DNA of 64,000 nucleotides from Clytia hemisphaerica (GCA_902728285.1 CACVBU010000513.1:341992-405991); one strand, 5' to 3'; shown: positions 10,534 to 22,584, counted from the stretch's first letter. Notes: a model not told the origin generated them from the sequence alone. A program made the numbers and translations.

Positions 10534-11234
10534 ATGGTCGGTACCGAACTATGTGGTCTACTACGATAATCAATCTCAGCAAATATGGTGCATTATTTTA
10601 CTCCAAAATAAAAATATAGCATAATATTTTTTGATGAAAATAGCCTGGTATTGACCTGGCCCTTCCCCTAGCGAGACGCTGCTTTTAAAATTTCAATTCT
10701 TTGTGCAAAGATCTGGAATTGAAGAGCTTTAGACCATTTATCTGTCTTTGTAAATTTTATACTGTTTTTTTAAGTTTTTGGCCCAGCGCTAGCAATAGGG
10801 CCTTTCATTAGCACTTTTCCGTCCGTCCGTGTATCTGTCTGTCCGTTTTGGTAGAAACGGCGCTTAAAACCAGTAACACACTTTTTAATTTTGCCATCTG
10901 GAGAAGGAAAAGCTCGGCTAAAGTCGGATACTGGCTATAAAAGATATATTTTCTGATTCCGCGCTCCTTCAAAACAATTTTCAAAACAAAACAAGATGGC
11001 GGTTGAAGCGAGGAGGTTGATTCATACTTTCTTGAACATTTTCTTTGCTTTAGTGGTCAAGAGACTTTCAAACCAAAGAAATTTTGTAATTATTTTTCTT
11101 TATAAACCTTTTTCAACATTCTGCCATATCTTATAGTCTTTGCTCAAGTTTTCATAAAGTTTTATGAGTGAAAATTCTACCTTAAATCACTTTCATTTTT
11201 AGTTTCTTGTTTTCATGGTCAATAAATAAACTGA
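10534..11234. other. Intergenic stretch
   Basis: No gene seen. A short CT/CCGT-rich simple stretch lies at 10827-10850 (TCCGTCCGTCCGTG), and ACAAGATGGCGG at about 10991 resembles a YY1-type site. Confidence 0.4.
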
Positions 11235-11890
11235 AATGCAGCTGATGTGTAAAATTGAATAAGATTGGAACTTTTTTCTTGATGCTACATAAGAAAACAG
11301 TCACTTCTGGATCTGTCGCTGTTCATGCTGTTAACAAGACAACGGTGGTCAGTAGTGGTGGGACGTGGTATGATTTTCAAACTCAACACATAATTATTTC
11401 AAGTAAACTGATTCTGGAATTTGGTAATGGACACTAATATGGAGCCCATGTGTAAATTGGAACAAGATTGAAACTTTTTCCATGATGCTACGCGTGAAAA
11501 TGGTTATTTCTGGATCTGTCTCATTTGACGATTGGTGGCTTGATTTGTCAAACTCGACACATAATTATTTCAAATAAGCTGATTATGGAATCATGTTAAT
11601 GGAGACTAAAATGCAGCTCATGTGTAAATTTGAACAAGATTAGGACTTTTTTCATGATTTTACACGTATATTAAATAAAATGGTCATTTTTGGATCTGTC
11701 GCATTAAACGATCGGTGGCTTGATTGTTCAAACTCGACTCACATGATTATTTAAAGTATAAACTGATTCTGGAATCTGTTAATTGACACTAAAATGCAGC
11801 TCATGGGTAAATTTGAACTAGATTGAAACATTTTTCATGGTTACAATGCATGAACAGTGAAAATGATCATTTCTGGATCTGTCACATTAA
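11235..11890 (+). repeat. Diverged tandem repeat, about 175-200-bp units
   Basis: Three and a half units start at about 11235, 11437, 11611 and 11793. Each contains ATGCAGCTCATG-like, CATGATGCTAC-like, TTCTGGATCTGTC and GATTCTGGAAT motifs in the same order. Divergence between units suggests an old satellite-like array. The 60-codon open frame in unit 1 is not kept in the other units. Confidence 0.75.
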
Positions 11891-12126
11891 CTGTTAACTC
11901 ACATTAAATCTCATGAATTATATTAGCCTTGATATGCAGACCATAAACTATTTTATCGTCTAGTTTTTTAAAGATTATTTTTCTGGTTTACGGTCTGGTC
12001 CAATTAACATGCCTGCAGGGCAATATGTGAGTGCATCTAATTGGTTAAAAAGCGCCCACTCACTATTTATTCGCAGGTTTTTAAAAATATTTTTCTATGG
12101 GTGCGCATAATTTATGGAAATTTTCC

Positions 12127-12876
12127 GGGTTGGTGTAATTTAAGATGCACGATCTAACGATTTACGATGCACAATTCACGATCCGTGCATAAAATATGTT
12201 AATTCATGCGTAATTATGCTAATCATGATAAAAATTTTAGGCAATTTACAAACTTTCATTCGCTGAAACTCAATTATTTTTAAAAACATCATTTATGTAA
12301 GATTATACATTACAAATTCAGTTATAGATCAAAAGAAAGTGAAGGCCACGTGCATTCACCTTCTGTACTCTCTCTTTTTTATAGCTTGAATCAATACAGG
12401 GGAATTGTTTACTGAAAGAAAATTCTTTCTCATAATAGAGCACCCGTTTTTTGCTTCGTACATTATGGTCCGCAAAACATATTGTTAGCCAATATATAGA
12501 AATTCCTATATTCGATTATGATTGTTATAAAACTGAGGAAAGCAAAAATATTTCTTGTATTGTTTACTTTCACTCTCTGTCTATTGTAAGATGTTCACAA
12601 GGTAGCTTCCATTATCAACATTATTATGCAAGTTATTTTTTTTCATAATTTTACGGTCGTAATTATTCGTAGTTCCATTGCTTGCTTATTTCTTTTTTGT
12701 TGCATGAATTTACCGTGGTAAACAAAAGCGAGAAAAGATTATGCCATTGTTTTAGAATTATGTTATATAATTTAAGTTTTATGATAATTATTAGGAATAA
12801 TCAGCATACTTTATGCATGGATCGCGCATCGTGAATCGTAAATCTTTAGATCGTGCATCTTAAATTACACCAACCC
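12127..12876. mobile_element. 750-bp DNA transposon remnant with 9-bp target duplication
   Basis: Terminal inverted repeats of about 65 bp start GGGTTGGTGTAATTTAAG and end CTTAAATTACACCAACCC. Both sides are flanked by AAATTTTCC (12118-12126 and 12877-12885). A 9-bp duplication fits Mutator-like or Merlin-like elements. No transposase ORF is present; the interior is AT-rich. Confidence 0.85.
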
Positions 12877-12988
12877 AAATTTTCCACCTAGGACATTTTT
12901 ATTCCAACTCACCCCCCCCCTGCTTATTAAGTTTTGAGATTTTTTCCAACCTCACCCCGCTTATTCCAAACCCCCCAACTATTAGGTA

Positions 12989-13260
12989 CCGTGAGATTGG
13001 GTAACTTGCATCAGTGGAGGCTAACATGCATAGCCCTCAAATGAAAGACCTGACTGGTCATTAAAATACAAAATTAAATCAAAACAAAAATGGTAGAGTA
13101 GAGCTGCGAGCGGAGCTGCGTAGTTGTATTTTAATGACCAGCCAGGTCTTTCATTTGAGGGCTATGCATGTTATGCATGTTATGTTAGCCTCCACTGATG
13201 CAAGTTAGCCTCCACTGATGCAAGTTAGCCTCCACTGATGCAAGTTACCCAATCTCACGG
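12989..13260. mobile_element. MITE family CCGTGAG, copy 1
   Basis: TIRs start CCGTGAGATTGGGTAAC and extend through GAGGCTAACATGCATAGCCC, flanked by TA at 12987-12988 and 13261-13262. The right arm holds a 20-nt unit beginning GTTAGCCTCC in three tandem copies, against one in the copy at 19838-20055. The interior is in the opposite orientation to that copy. TA duplication suggests a mariner-type mobiliser. Confidence 0.85.
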
Positions 13261-13262
13261 TA

Positions 13263-14091
13263 CCTGAGAGTATTCAACCGGGTGAACCTGTGTCGGTTGG
13301 TAGGAGACCATTCAATAAAATTTCAAGCGTCTAACCAATGAGAAGTACAGCGGTGATTTTGGAAAAATTTTCCCTGTCTTCACTTTGATCCATGTCAACA
13401 GGGTCATACGTTTGCTGTTTTGCACGCTCGTTTTCAACACGTTACTTTTCGCTGGGCCTTCAAGCCAACAGGCTTCTTGTTTACTTTGACCTGTTGTGTC
13501 AAATTTTATTAGCAAATTGCATTTTTTAACATTGTCTTAATTTTTTAAAAGACTGTAAAAGATGCATTTGAGGTTATTAAACCATGTTACATCATATATT
13601 CGAGCACATAAACATTGTAGCCAAACCGCAATTTTATGGAAATTATCACGAAGGGGTAAACTCCCAATATTATGTCAAAGCGAAAGTTATCAAGATACGT
13701 ATCTAATATGGTTGTAATTTAATTTCTTTCGGAACAAAATTAATTTTGTTGATAAAGTTGTGACATCCTTACCAAACTTTACTATCTACTTTGATAAATT
13801 GTTTCCTTTATAAACTCTGCCGCATTAATCTTTGTTTTGCGTACCATCTTTCAACAGATACTTCAATTCTAACACACTATACACCGTTGAAAAGATAATT
13901 CAGAGCACGCTGTAATCTTTTTCAGAAAAATAACTCTAAAAATCTTCTAGTACCAAATGTGAAATGATAAAAAGTTCATTTCTCTCATCCTTTTTCTTAG
14001 ATGAGGATAAGTTTTTAATTTAAAAAAAATGACAAGTAAACCAAAAACTAGTGCACACTAAAGGTTTTGTTTTTAATAAGAACACCCCTGT
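13263..14091. other. Intergenic stretch, nothing recognised
   Basis: AT-rich sequence. Short open frames here show no protein-family resemblance. Confidence 0.4.
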
Positions 14092-14325
14092 GAGACCCAC
14101 TTGGACCCCAGCTCCATTGAAAAATCTGGCAAAATTTCGTACCCTGAGGGAAAAACCGTGGTATTTCAGCCCAACTGGGAAATTGACTTTGATTTCATCC
14201 CCCACTCGAAATTCAATGTTTTTAAAAATTGCACTTCAAAACCATCCCCACTGGATTTTTTAACCTTGGAAGAATAAATTTTCTATTCTCATTGGGAGTT
14301 CAATAGGAATTTTTATCCCAACTGT
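14092..14325 (+). mobile_element. Repeat family D, copy 1
   Basis: Starts ACACCCCTGTGAGACCCAC and contains TTTCAGCCCAACTGGGAAA and AAACCATCCCCACTGG. The related copy at 58840-59129 has the same order of motifs and the complete right end (GAGACAGGGGTGTG). An isolated right end lies at 22236-22256. Confidence 0.6.
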
Positions 14326-14689
14326 AGTCTAGCAAGCTAGACGACTAATTTATACATAGTAGAAATAAAGCAAAAAGTAATGAATGGAACAATTTTAGTT
14401 GTCTAGAAACCTTTGTGCACTAACTCCGAAAAAAAAGAAAAGTGTCAATATTGCAACTAGCAAGTAGCTTTCGCTATGATGCTCCCGATGACAGGCATTT
14501 GACAGTGATTGATTGAAATTCAGAAAAGGCGAAATGATGTGTTTATTTTTGTCAGAAATACAGTGATATTGCAAAGTATTCAATTTTTCTCAGCCATAGC
14601 TTGCACTAAACATGCCCCCTTTAATAGATACCTTATAAACAAGAGCAGCCACCGGCTAGGAGGTATGAAATATCTGTTCTTGAGGTCCC

Positions 14690-14996
14690 TTTCTCCTGGA
14701 AAAAACTATCTGTTCTGTATCCTGGGCTCTCCTGGATTATATCATCTGTTCTGGGAAAAAATGGGAATCCTGGAAAATGTATATTCTCTAAGAAAGTTAA
14801 AATGCTCCTAGAAAATGAGACCTTTTAAGAAAATTATGAAGCTCCCTGGAAAAAAAATCTGGCATCTGGTTGTGTTTTTCACAATTTAGCTCCTGGAATT
14901 TTTGAACAGATTGTCCGCTGGAAAATTGTATGTGTTTTTCCTTAAAATGTGCTCCTGGATTTTAAGAACAGATGTCTTTAAGGCGACCCCTGGATT
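14690..14996 (+). repeat. Degenerate CTCCTGGA-type tandem repeat running into the gap
   Basis: CTCCTGGAAAA, CTCCTGGATT and similar words recur about every 35-60 nt, often with CTGTTCT or AACAGAT between. The array is cut by the assembly gap, so its length is unknown. Confidence 0.55.
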
Positions 14997-15061
14997 NNNN
15001 NNNNNNNNNNNNNNNNNNNNNNNNNNNNNNNNNNNNNNNNNNNNNNNNNNNNNNNNNNNNN
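14997..15061. other. Assembly gap (65 N)
   Basis: A run of N. It directly follows the CTCCTGGA repeat, which probably caused the break. Confidence 1.
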
Positions 15062-15238
15062 ATATCCTCTTCAACAACAAACAGATTTCCATGTTTCTTG
15101 GACAGTACAAAAACGATGATTCTGTGGAGGCTCGGTTAAAATGGTTGCTGTTTTGGTGTCCCATTGCACAAACATTGCACAGCTCCATTAAAAACCCAGA
15201 CAATAGACGATATTGGCTTAACGTGAAAACTCAGATTT

Positions 15239-15331
15239 GATCCCCGAATATTGTCCACAATGCTTTGTGCGGAAAAAATTTCACCGTGAACTTTTTTCCG
15301 CGCAAAGCATTGTGGGCAATATTCGGGGATC
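15239..15331. repeat. Near-perfect 93-bp palindrome
   Basis: GATCCCCGAATATTG at the left and CAATATTCGGGGATC at the right, with arms of about 40 nt (including CACAATGCTTTG and GGAAAAA) around a short loop. It would fold into a strong hairpin and is probably a fold-back MITE. Confidence 0.8.
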
Positions 15332-16020
15332 AATTCTTGTTCAACATTTTGAAGTCAAAACTCTCTTGTCATTAAAATGTTATATTAAAATGAAGTTTGA
15401 TGATTGGTTGAACAACTGCTATCAGCGATTCAGACCTCGTAAAAACATATAATGTCAATCTGGCTTTAAAGCAGTTGACGGTATATACATCCAACGTGTA
15501 AAACTACTTTAATGGCAGTGAAGTCAAGTTTAAAGATATTCTTTATTAGAAAAACAGTTAAAAGCAGTCAAAACGCAATTTACCTTACCTCCTGAGTTTG
15601 TCTTTGTTATGCTAAAATATAACAAACCTTTGTCATGCTGTCTAATTACAAAAACCTCCAATCACTACTTCTCCGCCATCTTGTTTCATTTTAGATGCCG
15701 TGTTTTAAAATTCCTTAGCTACATTATATGTACGGAAAAGGTTTTCTCCAGGGTTTTTCAATCCCGGGATTAAACTACGAGGGCGGTTCCGCCCGCTTAT
15801 TTTTCTTTCGGCGTCGAGCGCCTCGGGGATACTTAACAATAAAAGAGATTTTAAGATTAATGTTGAAAAGCATATTTTTTCGATAAATTTAGGCAATATT
15901 CAACAAAAAATAAGGTGGTTTTAAACAAATCTTTGACAAATTGGCGTTTCTTTCTGTTCTAATATATGCAAATCACGTCGAAAAAAGAATATATTTCCGC
16001 CTTCTTTCACTTTCGCTTTC
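15332..16020. other. Intergenic stretch upstream of the CCAAT array
   Basis: No gene recognised. It contains CCGCCATCTTG at about 15670, a YY1-like site, and a GC-richer patch at 15760-15830. Confidence 0.35.
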
Positions 16021-16036
16021 GTGTTACGCGATTCCA

Positions 16037-16170
16037 ATTGGATGAATACTGCTCGCTAACAAATTCTGATTGGCTGTAAGTCTTTAGCTTCGGGATTCTG
16101 ATTGGATCATCTCCCGCGTCACGGTTGAACTTTGATTGGTTGAAAGTTTCTGAGCGTGAATTCTGATTGG
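16037..16170 (-). promoter_or_regulatory. Array of five CCAAT boxes with regular spacing
   Basis: ATTGG (CCAAT on the minus strand) starts at 16037, 16069, 16101, 16135 and 16166, so spacing is 32, 32, 34 and 31 bp. Four of the five lie in a TGATTGG context. Arrays of CCAAT at about this spacing are known from NF-Y-driven promoters. TCCCGCGTCACG lies between the third and fourth box. No transcript or start site can be shown from sequence, and the array may itself be a tandem repeat. Confidence 0.5.
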
Positions 16171-16861
16171 ATAAATCCCTGAAAAGTAAACAATAGTATG
16201 TAAGTATTTTGCTTATCAAAACCTAAAGATTTCCAGGGGGTTTCATTTACTTTGCATGACGATAATTAAGCCTACAAAACACCGAGAAAAAAACCCAACA
16301 TAGAACAGGTGTATTTTGTAATGTAGAATATGATAGTGTGAATCTTTTTGAAATTCTATGTCAGGATTTTTTCTCAATGCCCTGTAACTATGCCAAGGGT
16401 ACCCGTTGCTAAGACCTTATGTTAAAAACGAAAGCGATTACGGCAAAAAGTAGCGATTTTCGTAATACCTCAAATATTGATACTTGACTGTACTGAATGG
16501 TTAATATGGTATTTGTCATTGTGAATGAACAAAGGCTGGAAGGCAAAACCATAAAGCTGAAATAGGAATAGAGAAGAAGAAACTGTCAATAGATAATTTG
16601 TAATAAATATCCAGGTGATGTCAATCAGACTGTTTGATTACCGTGAAAAAGGTATCACTGGATGGAAACTGGTATCGCCTCCAAATAGTAGAGCTTTCTG
16701 GTAATAAAATTGTAAACATTCAAAAGTCAAAAACATTTAATTTACATTTTATCTTAGACAAAGTGCAGACCAAGAAAGGTCTGCAGTTTGGAGGGAATGT
16801 AAAGTTTCCCTCAAATGATGCAAATTACCCTTTTTCACGGGTACCAATCTAATCTAACATT

Positions 16862-17301
16862 ATCAAACGATAGGTGTTAGATTACCGCAACCAAATCGAA
16901 CAGTTGACAGTCACGAACCAAACTAAAAGATTCTGGTAAAGTTGAATTATGTTCGAACGACCCTGCCGATTCCCCGAACTCCAGGGATATTCTTGTTGCG
17001 TGTCCGAGGATTTTAACATTACTTTTTGAGACTTACCCCGGACTGAACGCATGGTCTGCGAGACGTACTTAAAAAATTGGGCGATCACACATGGGCGTCA
17101 ATTTCACCATCCCTATTCTGCCCGCTTTCATGCAAACTTAGTCGACCGTGCGTTAACTCGTGACAACACGTTCACTTATCCAGCCGCGTGGTTCACTTAT
17201 CTGGCAGCGCAATTTGTTTGTCTGGGGATAGAAATATTTCTTTCGTTCGACAGGGTCGTCTTCGATCAGGTTCAGTAATCAAACACCTATAATAGTTTGA
17301 T
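16862..17301. mobile_element. Inverted-repeat element, ATCAAAC ends
   Basis: ATCAAACGATAGGTGTTAG at the left faces, complemented, ATCAAACTATTATAGGTGT at the right, both followed by GATTAC. About 440 bp; no transposase. Confidence 0.55.
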
Positions 17302-19837
17302 TCTGTTTGATAAAATTTGATAGTTCTATTGCGAAAATTTGGATCAATTGAATTCAATTGACATCGCCTGGAGATAAACAGAAGGTTCGTTAATGGTGGT
17401 ATGCAAAGTTTTTTCCAATTTCTGATAATAATTACCCAAAAGTAACAGTAAAGTATTAAACTGATGCCTGATACAACAAGGATACAAAGCAAAAAGAAAT
17501 TCTTTAAAATAATTTTCAATCATACATCCTATCTGAAACATTACTTTTCCTATCTGAAACATTACTTTTGATAAAATAGTATTATTGCGAAGCGAATATA
17601 CATGAGCGAAGCAGTTTTGCTATAGTGTGTGCGTACCTTTAAACTCTATATACCAGGGAAGCGCAGAAGGAAAATGAAAATTTAGTTCCCATCTGTTAAA
17701 TGTAGATAAGTATTTCGTTCAAGTTTGTGTTTCGCGTCCAAATATAGGTATCAATCTCGGTTTGGTAGATGGTTTCGTTAATAAAGTTGATCTTTACGGC
17801 ACCGAAAATGTCCGAGTTAGGGCTTTTTTCCAAAAGAGACATTTCGTCGTTTCCGTATATTTTGTATCTCTTCCTTCACCTATGAGACAGCTGATTGGTT
17901 GATATTTTCGTACTATCAGACAACTGATTGGTTGATATTTTCGTTGTTATGGTTTCGATCTTTTTATTTTTATTTATCGAAACCATTTTGTGAATTTTTT
18001 ATTCGAAGAATGTTTACTGAAAGAATTTTATCGACATGGAAGCTTTTGGAAAACTCTACCAACTAGCTACCAGTTTAGTGAATTTATTGCTCTGCTGTGG
18101 CGATTATCATTTGGAAAAATCATATAATCAGTTTCATCCACCATAACATTTTGGATTCAATAAAACACAACTTTGTGCACCAACAAGGAAGTATATATTT
18201 GTTGACTTTTTCCTCACTCACTTTTTTAGCAGTGGGAAGGAAATTGCACTCCACCTTTTACAGTCATAGTTTTCTTTTCACTTGAGAGAAATTTTTCTTG
18301 ATGCTTGACACAAGAGTTAAATTTCCCAGCATCCTGTCTGTCTGTCTGTAACTATCTGATCTGATTCATGATTATAAGAAATATCAACACCGACACTTTT
18401 TAAATAAAAAATTTGATGTCCGACTAAAACAGAACAGTCCTAAATATCCACTATTTCTATATTTCTCTCATCGTGTTCGTCAAAATATCAGGACAATCAA
18501 GACTTTTCCCACTAGCTGGGCTAAAAAATTTGGGTCAATATGTCAGGAAAGTTAATGATTAGGGCATTCCATTGTTTATCGCTATGTCAAATGCACCGAT
18601 TGAAACATACCATTTGATTCCTTCTTTTTGTCTTGGGCCGGATTATGATCACAGTCACTTTCAACCGTTTGATGCTCAAAAATGTCTAATATATATTTGC
18701 TGTACCAAATTTATGATTTAGCTTAGAGTGTATATTATGTCAAACATGTTATAATGCTTCAGAGAAAACTACATATGAAACTATCTGTCATATTGAGTTT
18801 CCTAATCGTTTTAACCATCATTCAATAAAAAATGAAGTTTCAAGATTAGTTAATGACCCACATGGACAGTTGCTTCAAGACTTGTATGATTCTGCAAATT
18901 GTCCATCTCGCACAATAGCTACGAAAAGTAAAACAATTGTCAACATATCTGAATATTTGATTGTCTCAATTAAAAATATTCTGCTATGATCAGGCATCAA
19001 ACACTCCAAGAAAACTAGTTCCCAACCTCAATATTGAAACTCATTTTGAAAATGCATTACTAGGGAATCTAAATCTGTTTCCATTTTGATGGTTGAGAGA
19101 TTCAATTTCTTGATTGCAAAAACAGGACAATTTTATAACTTTCACTGACTAAGGTTAGTTTTAACTCAACCTTGGAGCAAAATGGACTGATTGATAATTG
19201 GATTTCACTGAGTTCTTCTTCTTCTACAACATTGACTTAACTGGCAAGTAAATTAGAAAAAGGTGAACCGGGGGATGGAACCGAGATGAACTCATCTGGT
19301 AAACCGGCTGAATCGAGGTGAACCCAGAACCCAGCTTCTGCAGAACTTACTTTGAAATGTTCTTTGTGCATTTTTTGAATGTGGAAAAGTTTTGTTGTCA
19401 ACATACTTGAAAATTTTCTTAACTTTTGCCGTGAACTTTTGAACCTTCTTTGACATGCCTTTTGTCGTCAACTATAAAAACTTTGAAAAACCTTTGTTGC
19501 TTATGAGTTAGTTCATCTAATCTTTCCAGCTCACCCAAATAGAGACTTACTCGCATGCATAATTTTGCGTTCTTTTAAACCATATGTAGTTAATTCCTGT
19601 TACAAAAAATGATGAATGAATCGTGGTACAGTCACTTTCGGTCAGGGTTGTGGATGGCAAAATATGTTGTTCTTTGATTAGTTAGGGTTTGTTGTTCTTT
19701 TTTTGGTGCTTTTTAATAGATATTTGAGTGTCGTTCTTTTTAGATGGACTGGAAGCGTTAGATTAAAATAGTCTCTTTTCTCCTTTTTGTTCGCATACCT
19801 AACAAATGTGGAAATAAATTCTGTTTTGAACTTGGTA
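17302..19837. other. Intergenic stretch
   Basis: No gene recognised. A short direct repeat of CTGATTGGTTGATATTTTCG occurs at 17890-17945. Open frames under 75 codons show no family resemblance. Confidence 0.4.
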
Positions 19838-20055
19838 CCGTGAGATTGGGTAACTTGCATCAGTGGAGGCTAACATGCATAGCCCTCAAATTAATGACCT
19901 GGCTGGTCATTGAAATACAACTACGGAGCTCCGCTCACAGCTCTACTCTACCATTTTTGTTTTGATTTAACTTTGTGTTTTAATGACCAGTCAGGTCATT
20001 TATTTGAGGGCTATGCATGTTAGCCTCCACTGATGCAAGTTACCCCATCTCACGG
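19838..20055. mobile_element. MITE family CCGTGAG, copy 2
   Basis: 218 bp, TIRs CCGTGAGATTGGGTAAC, flanked by TA at 19836-19837 and 20056-20057. The interior (CTCTACTCTACCATTTTTG) is the reverse complement of that in copy 1 at 12989-13260. Confidence 0.85.
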
Positions 20056-20375
20056 TATATAATTGTGTTTTAAATGTGGAAAGCTGTCAATTTGGAAATT
20101 TTCTTCCACGTTTGTCTAATACTCTCGGTTAGTTGGGGGGTTTGGAATAAGCAGGGTGCATGGGGGTTGGAAGAAATCTCAAAATTTAATAAGCGAGGGG
20201 GCGTTTTCCCTCCTTGCAATCTGTTGGAAATTATGAATATGAAATTGCTTTGTCCTGTTTTGAAAGTTTTTTCCTTTTTTTAACATTATTAGTATATTAT
20301 GATAATGCAAAATGACTTTTTTTTTAATTATGAAATTTTTTGTGAAGGTGAAGCGTGACGCTACAGATCAAATCT

Positions 20376-21403
20376 GTGTTTTGACTGGACTCACCAACCT
20401 TTATGATTATAAGGGTACAGTTTGTTTTTTATTTTTTTAAATTCAAAATGCCCTGAATGTGTTACTGTAGTGTTTTCATCTTACTTTTCTTATATTGTTG
20501 TCTTCATTTTTCATCAATGAGAGAATCTATAGATGTCATTGTTATAGAGAGGGACTATAAATTTTTTGCGAATGAAAGGATATTGGGAAAGACTGCAGCG
20601 AATGTATTAAGTAAAACTTCACAAATGCCATTGAATATACAGTGTTTGTATGTCTTAAATTTCTTGCTTGCAACTTGCGAATCGAGGAGGCTCTGGATCG
20701 CTTCGCAACTTTTATATATATACGGCTTGTATACTTACTATCAAAGTTGCAGAACAGTATATGGGATTATACCTTCTACTTTCTGAAACCAACTGGTCCC
20801 TGCTTCGTTGCTTTTTGTTTTTGTTGTTGTATTCCAAGGGAAAAGGATAATTACAAGGTCTCAAAAGAAGGTTGTCTATTGCTCATTCACGTGTTTTGAC
20901 TGGACTCACCAACCTTTATGATTATAAGGGTACAGTTTGTTTTTTATTTTTTTAAATTCAAAATGCCCTGAATGTGTTACTGTAGTGTTTTCATCTTACT
21001 TTTCTTATATTGTTGTCTTCATTTTTCATCAATGAGAGAATCTATAGATGTCATTGTTATAGAGAGGGACTATAAATTTTTTGCGAATGAAAGGATATTG
21101 GGAAAGACTGCAGCGAATGTATTAAGTAAAACTTCACAAATGCCATTGAATATACAGTGTTTGTATGTCTTAAATTTCTTGCTTGCAACTTGCGAATCGA
21201 GGAGGCTCTGGATCGCTTCGCAACTTTTATATATATACGGCTTGTATACTTACTATCAAAGTTGCAGAACAGTATATGGGATTATACCTTCTACTTTCTG
21301 AAACCAACTGGTCCCTGCTTCGTTGCTTTTTGTTTTTGTTGTTGTATTCCAAGGGAAAAGGATAATTACAAGGTCTCAAAAGAAGGTTGTCTATTGCTCA
21401 TTC
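20376..21403 (+). repeat. Tandem duplication of a 515-bp unit
   Basis: Unit 1 is 20376-20890 and unit 2 is 20891 to about 21403. Both start GTGTTTTGACTGGACTC, and all open frames in one recur in the other at +515 with identical translation. The right end of each unit is the left arm of the MITE at 21361-21621. The 109-codon frames inside (20457 and 20972) have no recognisable domain and are probably not genes. The near-zero divergence means either a recent duplication or an assembly artefact. Confidence 0.9.
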
Positions 21404-21621
21404 CGACATTTTAAATTTTCCGGAGGTTTTGTTGTTTGGAATTGATTAACTAACAGTTAGGTAGGGTCAGGGTTGCTAGTAACGGCTTGTGACTGTGCCG
21501 GGTGCATACTCGGCACCTTGGGCCCCGCAGGGTTGCTAGTAACGGCTCGAATTTCAGTCAGGTTAAAAGTCGATGTCGGAATGAGCAGTAGACAACCTTC
21601 TTTTGAGACCTTGTAATTATC
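21361..21621. mobile_element. MITE with 48-bp TIRs, GATAATTACAAGG ends
   Basis: GATAATTACAAGGTCTC at the left faces GAGACCTTGTAATTATC at the right. The arms extend through AGAAGGTTGTCTA and GCTCATTCCGACAT. A solo left arm lies 515 bp upstream in the first tandem unit. Confidence 0.75.
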
Positions 21622-21634
21622 GTCTCCCTATAGG

Positions 21635-21810
21635 CCATTTCACAGTCGCAAAGCGTAATGGGTAATCAGGACCACTGCACGCTAATAACGACTTACTATT
21701 GGTCCAAAGTTTTGAAAAAAATTGAAGATTTTTGCGTCTAGCCAACGGGAAGCCATAATGGAGGCGCAATCAGTCCTGATTACCCATGATCCATTTCGAC
21801 CGTGAAATGG
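21635..21810. mobile_element. Inverted-repeat element, CCATTTCAC ends
   Basis: CCATTTCACAGTCGCAAAG and GGGTAATCAGGA at the left face TCCTGATTACCC and CGACCGTGAAATGG at the right. About 176 bp. Confidence 0.65.
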
Positions 21811-22584
21811 ATCATGGGTATGACTTTGGAGCGCTAAAGACGCTAAATTTCTGTTCACGCGGCGTTATTGTATTCCAAGCTATGACTTTGGAGCGCCAAA
21901 AACGCAAAATATTTGTTCGCGTGGTCGAGCTAGCTTAAAAGCTCACCACTCGGCAATCTTTTAGTAGATGCGGTCACTAGGTTACATCGTCCCGTTTTTT
22001 TTCTTGAACAATTTTTGCCAGCTCGATCCCCAGCACGGCCTCGTGAAGCAACATAGGCTCCCTTCGGGAGCAATTATAATTTTTTTCTGCTCAAAGTAAT
22101 TCTTGAGAAAAAAAATATGTGTGGATTTGTGTATTGAAAGTTTTTCATTTGAGTTGGTTTCGTTTTGAGAGTTTGTTGTTGCTTGAAAAATTGTTTTCTC
22201 AACTGAGGAAAAGTAGGAAAAAGGTTCAACTGGAGAGTCTGTGAGACAGGGGTGTAAATTCTTTATTCTTATAAAAAAAAAGCGTGTACCTAATAGCAAA
22301 CCGTTTCGGACAATCGGTTTAAAAGGACTTCATAATGATATTGATTTTGGAAAATGGAAACGACATTTTGTGGTTTAAGAGCTTCTCTTTGTCATGAAAG
22401 ACAAATTGTGATTTCCTGTGTCAAGAAAACCAAATATAGAGATAAACGATGATTATAGAGGTCTATTAATTAAATGTCTCAACTGTCAGACATCACTGTT
22501 CTCTTTTATACTGATTGATTCATTTTCGAGGGGGATTAATGTTCCGAACAGTTAGCTTTGCGGTTCCTCGGAGCCTAAACGATG

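Noticed and set aside
14902..15203. Open frames spanning the N run
   Set aside because: Translation through unknown bases has no meaning, and the flanks are tandem repeat.
18541..18720. Short frame MSNAPIETYHLIPSFCLGP in the 18.5-kb region
   Set aside because: Only about 44 codons, no homology recognised, no splice sites supporting it.
20457..21414. Repeated 109-, 85- and 60-codon open frames
   Set aside because: They recur only because of the 515-bp tandem duplication. Composition is low-complexity and hydrophobic, and no domain or splice support was seen.
22020..22075. Possible tRNA-like piece (GATCCCCAGC, CTCCCTTCGGGAG hairpin)
   Set aside because: No cloverleaf, A box or anticodon arm could be formed.
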